Notes under the pieces: model-generated
Database searches by the model: none
What the model saw: the letters and a program-made list of their open reading frames with translations, nothing else
What the model was told of the DNA's origin: nothing
Position numbers and translations under genes: made by a program
Shown here: piece after piece, positions 55,048 through 64,000 of the stretch
Layout of the letters: each line of letters starts with the position of its first letter
How positions within the stretch are numbered: the stretch's first letter is position 1
Source: Hemibagrus wyckioides
Lineage: Eukaryota; Chordata; Actinopteri; Siluriformes; Bagridae
Direction of reading: 5' to 3'
Assembly: GCF_019097595.1 (NCBI RefSeq)
Contig: NC_080731.1
Coordinates: 18,325,571-18,389,570, forward strand
Length of the DNA: 64,000 nt

Positions 55048-58000
55048 TCACTTTTCCACACACTCATACACTTCAAATACATACTGCAGCCCGTTTTCCT
55101 CCTGTAACCCAGCCTGAACTCCGGGGAACCTGTGCAAAGAAGAGGCAAGAGAAACAAGAGACACATGAAGCTCTGGGTTTTTATAAGAAAAGCAGTTATG
55201 AACGATGAAAAACCTCGTGTTCTGCCTCACTTCTAAGACACTGTGCATAACAGTGGTTGCCATGAAGATCAAGGCTTACAGAACTTGGGGTGAAGTGAAT
55301 TCTTTAGATAGACTGATGATCTGCAGCTGTATATACATCAGTTAACAAATCAAGCAGCGCAACTAAACTGCTTATACGAACACCTGTACACACATGCACA
55401 CACACACACAGGGTGCACTATTTGTTCAGGGAGATAACAACAGCCATAATAGTGGGTCATCCTCCCAGCGTTTCTCCGAGTGCACTCCAAATGGGAGTAT
55501 GAGTGGAAGAACTTAAATGTTAATGCCTCAGGTCAGTTTCATGTTATACAAGAGCCTTTTAAGACTTTACTAGAGCCTCTGTTGGCTGTATCTAACACAC
55601 TGGTGTACTGAACACCAACAACATACGTTTCTGCAAGCCAAAAAATCCATCTGCACCTTTATAATGGAAAATCAGTGCGTGGAGCACTTCCAGCCAACAT
55701 GGCCATTGTACTATAGAAGGTCCTAATGTTCTCGTGATATACACAGTGACAATTCAGTCATGTAGGTTTTATGACTGTTTAACTCACTCAGGGAGGAGCC
55801 TGAACTTGTCTAGATCGATGTTAGGAATGAACGTGTCGCAGTCAAACTGCTTCAAGATCCTCGTCACAAAGAGACGTCGGGGTGCCGAGCTCTCCATTGC
55901 CTCCTGCAGAAATGACACATTTCACAAATATGAGAAAGTGTTCACAAATATTAACAGACCCTTTATTTTCTCTCTCTCTCTCTGAATACAATGCATGTAC
56001 TTCAGTTTGCTTTTGTTATTGCTCATGTGGCAATAGGGCTGGAAAATATGACAGTATATTCACAACATTGTAATAACTGTGTCACAATAAACAAATACAC
56101 AACTACATTTTCTGATATTTTCAGACCATCCTGCTGTGAATTAAATCATCCTATGTTTAAATAAACATCTCTCATATAATGTCTAGTAGTTTCTTAACAT
56201 ATAAGTTTGTTAACCTGCAGTATATCACAAATGTTGGGTATAGTAGAGATGACCAAGTATGGTAATATGATATTTTAGTCACACCCCCCACCCTCACTAT
56301 GAATATCAATCACACATAAACAAAGGATGCTGATATTCCTCAGGAGCAGTGGTGAATGCAGTCAGCTGAAAAACAGTCCACAAGAAGCGTCTCAGGGATA
56401 AAGAGAGGCCGAGGGAGGAGAAGGAGAAACGTAAAACAGTACCATGGAGAAAGAAGGGGGCTTTTGTAAAAAGCGTCCTTGAGCATCACCGTTGCCATGC
56501 CAACCGAACTGAGAGAGCATAGAGGCTACATGTGTGGCTACGTGTGTGTGTTTACAGTTAGAAACTTTAGTGCCATACAATGCAGTGAAACCACAGACAC
56601 TGGAGATGAGCTCAGACATTTTATTTTCCACCTCAGTGTTTCTGTCACGTAAAACTAGTTAGAATGACTTTATTTCTGAGGTTAATGTAAAGTGCTGTTC
56701 ACACACGACATAAAATATTCTACAGGCTATTAAAAGAGTCATTTAAAGAATTTCTTAAATACATAGTATTTAAATGACTACTGCTAAGCATCTTCAGATG
56801 GCTCATCACTTATAGGGTACGGTTTGTGACACACATCACTGAAGTGATTTTTTTTATAACCTATATAGTGACCAGGATGGCATTTGGGTCATATCCACAA
56901 TGAGCAGACGTTTGTGATGGTGTTTATATCTCCTGTAGTAAATAAAAGGGAGGTTGGAGACACATCCACAGTGGACTATTGACTGTAGTGATTAGGGTGT
57001 GATCAGTTTAATATTTATGAGCTATTTATTGACCAGGGTGTGATCTGAGACATCTTATAGCAATCATATGTTTATAATGATATATACAGCTGTCATGAGA
57101 AGTGTGTGCAATAGTGGACAGTGGTCTAGGAGAGAGATTATAGTGGTGCTCATGTGACCCATTTAGAGACCAGGGTGTGGTCTGTGTCACATTCAGTGGC
57201 CAAATGCACTGTATATGATAAGTATTTGATGTAGTGAATAGGGTGTGTAATTTGAGACACAGCCATGTAAGCTAAACAGTACAAGCACTGTATTGCCAAA
57301 AGTTTTGGGACACCCCTCCAAATCATTGAATTCAGGTGTTCCAATCACTTCCATGGTCACAGGTGTATAAAATCAAGCACCTGGGTATGCAGACTGCTTC
57401 TACAAACATTTGTGAAAGAATGGGTCACTCTCAGGGACTCAGTGAATTCCAGCGTGGTACCGTGATAGGTTTCCACCTGTGCAGTAAGTCCATTCGTGAA
57501 ATTTCCTCACTACTAAATATTCAACTGTTAGTGATATCATAACAAAGTGGAAGCAGTTGGCAACAACAGCAGCTCAGCCATGAAGTGGTAGGCCACGTAA
57601 AATCATAGAGCGGGGTCAGCGCATGCTGAGGAGCACAGTGTGCAGAGGTCCCCAACTTTCTTCAGAGTCAATAGCTACAGACCTTCAAACTTTGTGTGGC
57701 CTTCAGATTAGCTCAAGAACAGTGCATAGAGAGCTTCATGGAATGGGTTTTCATGGCCAAGCAGCTGCATCCAAGCCTTACATGTGGTGTAAAGCAAGCC
57801 GCCACTGGACTCGAGCAGTGGAGACGTCTTCTCTGGAGTCACCAATCATGCTTCTCTGTCTGGCAATCTGATGGACAAGTCTGGGTTTGGCGGTTGCCAA
57901 GAGAATGGTACTTGCCTGACTACATTGTGCCAAGTGTAAAGTTTGGTGGAGGGGGGGATTATGGTGTAGGTGTTGTTTTTCAGGGGTTGGGTTTGGCCCC

Positions 58001-60808
58001 TTATTTCCAGTGAAAGGAACTTTTAATGCTTCAGCTTCATACCAAGACATTTTGGACAATTTCACGCTTTATGGGAACAGTTTGGGGATGACCCCTTCCT
58101 GTTCCAACATGACTGCACACCAGTGCACAAAGGTTCATAAGGACATGGATGAGTGAGTTTGGTGTGGAGGAACTTGACTGGCCTGCACAGAGTCCTGACC
58201 TCAACCCCATAGAACACCTTTGGGATGAATTAGAGTGGAGACTGTGAGCCAAGCCTTCTCGTCCAACATCAGTGCCTGACCACACATCAAAAATTTCCAT
58301 AAACACACTCCTAAACCTTGTGGAAAGCTTTCCCAGGAGAACTGAAGAGGTTATAGCTGGAAAGGGCGGGACAACTCCATATTAAACCCTAAGAACTAGA
58401 GATGCACGATATTTATCGGACAGATAAATTATCAGCTGATATGGGTGAAAATGACGTCATTTTTATTGTTTCGATAAATAAATAAAATCTGATAACTAGA
58501 TCCGATAAAGTACCCTTGCTGGTGAATCAATCAATCAGTCAGTCTGATTTATCTGAGATCCATCCGCTTTCCGAGTGCATGTGACTGCAGCTTTAACCTG
58601 CAGTGACTCTCAGCCTGTGTCGTGGTCATTAGGTCATCATCTGTGAACATGTCTTCACCGGTCTGGAAGTTTTTCTCGGTGACAGCGGAGGACAATGCCA
58701 TTGCTATTTGCAGCGCATGTCCAGAAAGGATTCTGAGAGGAGGTAAAAAGGCGTCAAGTTTTAACACAACAACCCTTATATTTCACTTGAAGGGTTGCCT
58801 TCGCGGTGAAGCTGTATTCAAAGAATATAAAGCAGCCGCGGCAGCAGCAGATACTAGTGCTAGGCCTAAAACACGGAGCAGGTGACTTAAGGTCTATATA
58901 CCTTCCTCATCCTCATGCACTAAATGTTTGAATAGATGCATTTCTTTGTTATGGATGAAATACTTGTACATAAATTTGTTGTTAATGAGTTGTTAATTGC
59001 AGATAAATCATAGTTCTGTCAAACCCCTTCTGTTCTTATTGTAGTGCCTTACACAAAAAATAAAAACATCTGAAGAGTCAGGACTGATGTTTCCTATTAC
59101 AGTTAGGCCAGAGCTACTAAAATATCGGTTTCATCAGTGCATCTTAGATTTTCTATTCTCCTGGGTGCACAAACTGCAGATTATATGAAAATTCTAATAT
59201 AAAAATATAAACTTATTGGTTATCAGAATCGGCCATGAGAAGGAATTAATTATCAGTTATCTGTATCGGTTTAAATTTTTCATATCATGCATCCCTACTA
59301 AGAACCCTTAAGAAAGGGATGTCACTAAAGTTCATTTGCTTGTAAAAGCAAACATGTATTTTGTGGAAAATGAGATGTGTGGTTTGGGACATGTATGAAA
59401 TGGACTAAAGATTGTGAGGCACTGTTGATGGTCTTCTGTAATCTTCTTTGTGGAATTTAAGGTGTGTAGTTTGGGACACGCCCACTGATGATATTAATGT
59501 GAGGAAAGTTGAAGAGTTGAGCATATCTGTGTGGCAGTGGAGGTTGTGTATGTGTGTTTGTGTTATTGTGTGACCTTGTACAGCGAGCTCCCACCAATGA
59601 CCCACACTTGATCTGCTTGCGCCTCGAACTCTGGAGTCTCTAGTAGATTTAGCGCAGAGGTAAAGTCAGGTGCTAGATAGTGAGCCCCCTCAGGAACCAT
59701 TCTAAATCGGAAAAAAAAAATAAGTTAGTAAAGAAAAAACACAATAGTAAACAAAAATCATTAATTTCAGATCAACATATAGTTCAAGTAAAGCATGAAT
59801 GATCTCACACAAAACCCCAATACCTCCGGGACAGAACTGAGTGAATTCGCCATGTTCTTACTTCAGTTCTCGGCTCAGGACTATGTTGATTCTGTTCTTG
59901 AGAGGTCGGTTCTGTTTCGGTATCGAGAACCACGTCTTCCTGCCCATGATGACCACGTTCTTTTTACCTGTCGCATCAGGTACACAAACACACACACTGT
60001 ACATTAGATAAACTTAATGATGTGAAGAAGGCAAGAAGGTTGAGAAGGTTTTACCTTCTACACTTGGAGTCATGGTCATCTTCTGAAAGTGCTTGAACTC
60101 ATTACTGCAAACACAAAACACAGGACAGTAACACTATACAGCTAAATACCGTGAACTCTCAGAATTTCAGCGCTATACCTGGACCATCTTGCTGTTTATG
60201 ATGATAAGGACAACTGTCATTTTATCATGGATTTTAATCCAAAATTAGTATTACATACATATACATAAAAACACACACTCTTACACACACATCCAGTCAC
60301 AAAATCTAGCCTCGTGACGAAGCTGTGGCTAAACGCTGATAAATCTACAGGCTAATCCATAACGCTATAATCCTACAACAAAAATCATAAAACACATTAT
60401 TTATGAATTATTACAGTCTAACAAACAGGTACGTTCAACAGGACATTAAATATAAAAAAAAAATGATTTTAAAGTTCCCCAAATTAGTTTGAATAAACAT
60501 TGTCTATCTAATTAGTTAGCCAAATAGCACGAGACTGTAAACTCGTGCACAGATCACTGTAATCTGTGGGCTGAAACCCAAACGACGCGCTGCTTTCTAC
60601 CTCAGTGCACTCCGTAGGGGGTGAAGCGGCCGCGTCCTACCGCAGATCAAGTGCACTTCGTTTACAGAACGCAGCCGTTTGGGACACATCCAGCTTTTTT
60701 TCGTTTTTGTTTTTACCTCAGTCTTATCGGGTGCCAGGGTAGATTTCCGTTTTTCCCGATTCCCATGTCCGGACAAACCGCAACGATACAGTTCAGCCTT
60801 CGACTCAT
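55048..60808 (-). CDS. dhfr: Dihydrofolate reductase
   Basis: DHFR reduces dihydrofolate to tetrahydrofolate with NADPH, supplying one-carbon units for thymidylate and purines; methotrexate target. Six exons on the - strand: 60717-60808, 60055-60104, 59862-59967, 59575-59701, 55788-55903 and 55048-55129, in phase to 190 residues (human 187). The start [20 protein letters not shown] is followed by [83 protein letters not shown] and [13 protein letters not shown]. The active-site acid is Glu33, two places later than in remembered human sequence because of Leu-Ser at the exon 1/2 junction. Exon 4's donor is the weaker GTCACA. Intron 4 is 3.7 kb and carries a Tc1 element with a nested hAT. Confidence 0.97.
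56860..57280. repeat. Diverged repeated phrase in dhfr intron 4
   Basis: Variants of TAGTGACCAGGGTGTGATCT and TTTGAGACACAGCC recur (near 56867, 56990, 57033, 57166 and 57233), each followed by wording about 60-130 bases long. A similar TTTGGGACACGCCC appears at 59470. This looks like a decayed repeat; the unit is too worn to define. Confidence 0.4.
58397..59297 (+). mobile_element. Non-autonomous hAT element, 901 bp, with 8-bp target duplication
   Basis: Both sides are flanked by CTAAGAAC (58389-58396 and 59298-59305), an exact 8-bp duplication as made by hAT transposases. The ends are inverted: TAGAGATGCACGATA at the left against TAGGGATGCATGATA reading inward from the right, 13 of 15 matching, followed on both sides by further ATTATCAG-type sequence. 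The interior keeps a BED zinc-finger ORF but no transposase catalytic region. Confidence 0.93.
58649..58885 (+). pseudogene. BED zinc-finger fragment of a hAT (ZBED-type) transposase
   Basis: The open frame begins [11 protein letters not shown] and includes [20 protein letters not shown] and [10 protein letters not shown]. This is the BED finger pattern: aromatic WKFF, C-x2-C, SFNTT, then H-x3-C. It ends KTRSR-stop after 79 codons, just past a possible splice donor (AGCAG|GTGACT). The dimerisation and RNase-H-like parts of the transposase are gone. Confidence 0.8.
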
Positions 60809-61072
60809 GACTAACAGTTTATTTATATTTTTGTTTAGCTGAGACAGTTCACAGTAAACGCCGCCACAGCTCGCGGTACAAAGGCTAAATTACCTCAGAG
60901 CGAACTATGCGAGGTCACGCGCACATCGAGTTCCCGCCAGAGTTTACAACACGCAGAAATGACATCAAACCAGCCAATCAACGACGAAAGTAGTATGAAA
61001 AAGCACGCCCACCGAGGGATTATAAAGGCTCGCAGTGCTCCCTTCAGACACACTGGTGTAACAACACGGAGG
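60809..61072. promoter_or_regulatory. Divergent promoter region upstream of dhfr
   Basis: Between the dhfr start and 61072 lie an E2F-like TTCCCGCC (60931-60938), a CCAAT box on the + strand (60974-60978) and a TATAAA (61021-61026) pointing right. A likely start near 61050 is followed by a donor CACGGAG|GGTAAATC around 61072. The dhfr side has no TATA box, as is usual for DHFR. In mammals this position drives MSH3 in the other direction. Confidence 0.5.
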
Positions 61073-61403
61073 GTAAATCTCGTTAAAGCAGTTATTTTAC
61101 TTAAAGTGCAACAAATGCTGTTTTTTTCCCCTAGTATTAAACATAATCATGCTGATATGACAAAGATTATATTTAAGCCAGTTTGACAAATTGAGAGAAG
61201 AATAACTGGGAAATTGTTGATAAAATGGCGGTCGTGTATTCACTGTACTATCATTAATAATCCCTTGTGTATTTTCATGCTTTGGAAGTAGGTTTTATTT
61301 TCATTTGACAATCAGATATTTCATCTGATATTCCCAACTGTTTTTTATTTTCTCTTTTCATTTCCACTCACTTTTCGACCTTGATATTGTACGTATAAAA
61401 CTA

Positions 61404-61508
61404 TTAGCCTTCAAACCGAATCCAGTCCAAGTTGTAGCTGAAGGTTCTCACAGGTTCTCCATCAGAGCTGAGGTTTACATCCACATCCTTCAGTTGTGGT
61501 GATTTTAG
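61404..61508 (-). CDS. Possible terminal coding exon, unidentified gene
   Basis: On the - strand an acceptor TTTTTATAG is followed by 34 codons, starting LKSPQLKDVDVNLSSDGEPV and ending SYNLDWIRFEG before a TAA at 61404. An AATAAA hexamer follows about 60 bases downstream on the same strand. The composition (charged, one Trp, no long repeats) looks protein-like. I do not recognise the family and found no convincing exon upstream within 61509-62285. It may be chance. Confidence 0.3.
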   Translation of the reverse strand, partial: LKSPQLKDVDVNLSSDGEPVRTFSYNLDWIRFEG

Positions 61509-62285
61509 CTATAAAAACACTAAAAATGTCATTTTTATTTGTGTTAATGTGTCTACATTGAAGAAAGTACTACAATTAGGCCACTGCTTTCTCAGTTTGA
61601 CGTTCCCATCAGCTACTTCCAGTCTCTCTAACTAGTTATAGTAAGTGGCAGAACATTAACTAGTCTAATTTGGGCTCATTGTTAGATATATTCTTATCTG
61701 TAATGCAGATGAAGTAAAAATTGGTAACGTTTACCTTCGCTGTAGCTTTGGAGGATAAAAATCAAGAGAATTTTGAGTTCTCTGTGTGACTTTAGTGAAA
61801 GTAGCCATTGGTAAAGTGGGACCAAAATGCACATGACAGAAGATTAGAATACTGCCAATAAAATATAATCATGTTCAATCACTAAGACAAATGTTTAACA
61901 AAGACAGTCATCCAAGTTTGTTATTCTCTACAGACCCAAAACATTCAACTCTGGACATGAAGATTTACAGGGGGAAAAAAAGAAACAAGACCCGTCTTAA
62001 AATGAAAATCATTTCAATTCATGTTATATTCAAATCAAAAGTGCACAGATATCACAGTATGGCTGACTGTAAACAGTAACACACACTGAAGTAATACCTA
62101 TGGGAAGAGATAGTGTTGTACTTCATGAATGAAATTTTAGTGTCTGATATCTTTAAAAAGACAAACAGCATTTTCAACAAAAAATAATCTCTCATGGCTA
62201 TGCAAACAGAGCTGATTTACATCCTGAATTTATCTGTAAACCCTGTTCGGTAATTCATTTATGTAAAGTGCACTCCGTGTCCGCT
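61509..62285. other. Spacer before the LRR gene 3' end
   Basis: A/T-rich sequence with no recognised exon or repeat. Its right part is probably the 3' UTR of the - strand LRR gene. Confidence 0.4.
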
Positions 62286-64000
62286 TCATGTCCATGTGAT
62301 GTGGAGTTTACGGCGCCTCCTCCTGGCCTGGCTCTGTAATTTAGAGATGTTACACCGAGTCAGAGACCAGCATTTGCTCACATCCAGAGTGGTCAAGCGA
62401 GGGCAGGAGTTTACGAGTCGCATCGTTGTCTCCATGGTGACATCGGAGCGCTGCAGGTTGACACGTCTGAGACGTCGCAGCGGCTCAGCATGACGATCCA
62501 GGACCAGTCTGAACACTGGATCCAGGCGACACGGAACGGCGATTAGAGCCAGCGTGTGGAGCTGCACAGAGCCTCTCAGCAAGGACCACAGCACCCCCTT
62601 CAGGGAAGTCCAGCAAAGCATGGGCTTCAGCTGTCTCTCCTCCAAGGAGAACCTGGAAAAGGTTTATATGTATATATATATATATAGGATCAGAATACAG
62701 ACAAAAAGCAATGATACAAGTTTAGTGTATGTAGCCCAGCTTACATTAGTGTTAAAGTGCGAAGGTTTGGAAGACAGGGCAAATCCCAGTCTTCTACATC
62801 TTCATCATCATCATCCTCTTCCTGGTTCGAGTGTGGAGGGTCAATGTGTAGTGTGAGAGCGGTGAGTTTCGGGCAGGCACGCAGAAGTGCAACAAGAGGC
62901 AGATTCCCGTCAGCCTGGACCCCCTCCAGCGTGAGGGAGAGGAGAGAAGAACTGCAAACCTGCAGAGGAAGAACCAGTTCCGAGAGTGGGCCTGAGAACT
63001 GCAGGGAGAGGAAGTGCAGCTGACCAGACCACCGAGCCAAGCCTCGAGTCAAACGTATGCTCTGTGAGCAAACTTCATCATTATCGTCTTCATGATCATG
63101 GCACTTTAGAGATATCGAGCGAAGATCAGGGCACAAGCTGCTGACAGCATCCAGACTGTCGAGAGTCGGTCCCTGCACCTCTCGGAGACATAATTTAAAC
63201 TTTCCCTTTGGTGCATCCGTTGTTCTGCCTTCATCTAAACTCAAGGATCTGTCCGTTTTCTCCTCCAGAGTGAGTCTATCCTCTTCAATGTCTCTCAGTT
63301 CTTTTTCCTGAACTACTGCTTGCCATAATTCCCTAAGACAAGGCACGCCCTCTCGGGTGGTAAAGCCATCAGTCGCAGCAAAATCCGCATTCTGGATAAT
63401 CGCACAGGCGTGTCCGAGACCCTCAATCGCCAGCCGCTGTAGACTGGACACGCCAAGCAGGAGGAAGGCAGCAGAAATCGGTCCGTCATCCTCGTGCTCT
63501 CCTAATCCGATGTCCAGAGCCAGCACACTGGTGAGACGTTTAGGTCCTTGCAGCGCCAGGGGCAGCAGGGCACCCGGAGGTAGGTGGAGGCACCGGGAAA
63601 CATCGAGGTGCTGAAGCAGCGAGCAGCGTCCGGCCAGTGTAGCAATCACAGCACCATCACACAGAGTTCCAGCCAGAGAGAGTGAGTGAAGGCAGGACAG
63701 GTCACTGAGGAGGGAACACAGAGCGGCGGAGGAGACGTTCTGCGCTCCACACAGATCTAAACATCTCAGAGACTGAGGTCAGGACAGAGACGGAGAGACA
63801 GCAGAAGACAAACTGATTCTTCAGATATGTAGCTTTTATAAACTTTTTGAATACAATAGTAATCTTTTTTAACCTTTGTGTGTGTGTGTGTGTTACCTGA
63901 CAGCGCACAGTGATCAGGCTGCACAGGTTGGCAGTGACGAGGTTACAGGAGTGTGACAGTGAGAGTGTGTGTAATTGTGGCAGCAGGAGGAGATGCAGAG
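62286..64000 (-). CDS. Leucine-rich-repeat protein, F-box/LRR (AMN1) type, C-terminal part
   Basis: Three exons on the - strand are visible: 63897 to the window end, 62745-63772 and 62286-62652, in phase for about 498 residues to the stop at 62286. The start is outside the window. Repeats of the cysteine-containing type are plain: LHTLSLSHSCNLVTANLCSL, QSLRCLDLCGAQNVSSAALC, CSLLQHLDVSRCLHLPPGAL, then SLTLEGVQADGNLPLVALLR, CPKLTALTLHI and, at the end, CPRLTTLDVSKCWSLTRCNI. A charged loop (EELRDIEEDRLTLEEK region, EEDDDDEDVEDWD) interrupts the solenoid. The tail is basic (QARRRRRKLHITWT). This pattern fits SCF substrate receptors such as FBXL18-like proteins, but no F-box is in view, so I give no symbol. 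Confidence 0.8.

Larger units (their letters stand above)
57286..59360 (+). mobile_element. Degenerate Tc1-like transposon, split by a hAT insertion
   Basis: The left end CACTGTATTGCCAAAAG continues as in the copy at 975. The body holds worn transposase pieces in shifting frames: [52 protein letters not shown] and the [10 protein letters not shown] region near 58110. The 3' part resumes after the hAT at 59306 with TTAAGAAAGGGATGTCACTA and fades near 59360 without a recognisable right inverted terminus. It is antisense to dhfr in intron 4. Confidence 0.85.

Noticed and set aside
61680..61800. Possible exon upstream of the 61404-61508 exon
   Set aside because: A donor exists at about 61735 on the - strand, but every frame compatible with the next exon hits a stop or lacks a good acceptor.

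Overview
The window is vertebrate nuclear DNA, almost certainly from a teleost fish. Genes are split into many short exons with GT/AG junctions. Introns and spacers hold Tc1-like and hAT transposons, tRNA-derived SINEs, a LINE tail and many CA, GATA and GGAT repeats. The predicted proteins match vertebrate families along their length. I assembled exon models by hand from splice signals, reading phase and remembered human family members. Nothing was aligned computationally. No prokaryotic, viral or CRISPR content was seen.

Layout, left to right: the end of a hAT-like repeat (1-149) and a deleted Tc1 element (975-1691); the last two exons of an ERAP1-like aminopeptidase (+, 2009-2361); gtf2h2 (-, 4555-11605); ocln (-, 12769-20070); marveld2 (-, 23832-27043); ak6 (-, 28631-30342), divergent from rad17 (+, 31515-35740); ccdc125 (+, 37611-43257); fam151b (+, 44557-48616), convergent with ankrd34b (-, 48992-51125); dhfr (-, 55048-60808); a possible orphan terminal exon (-, 61404-61508); and the C-terminal part of a leucine-rich-repeat protein (-, 62286 to beyond the window end).

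The genes do not form a pathway. They are a conserved neighbourhood. gtf2h2, ocln, marveld2, rad17, ak6 and ccdc125 correspond to a block on human 5q13.2. fam151b, ankrd34b and dhfr correspond to 5q14.1, and ERAP1 lies at 5q15. Ocln and marveld2 are tandem paralogues, both tight-junction MARVEL proteins with an occludin/ELL tail. Rad17 and gtf2h2 act in the DNA-damage checkpoint and in repair/transcription. Dhfr and ak6 are nucleotide/folate enzymes.

The best material for a second look is structural: a hAT element with a perfect 8-bp target duplication nested in a Tc1 element inside dhfr intron 4; a LINE tail and a tRNA-Gly-like SINE with similar 3' ends 400 bp apart; a 36-bp minisatellite and a 10-bp repeat in gtf2h2 introns; a GGAT array with a conserved core in ccdc125; simple repeats lying directly against splice sites; and a canonical-looking + strand promoter beside dhfr where mammals have MSH3, with no MSH3 visible. 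I found no convincing undescribed multi-gene system.
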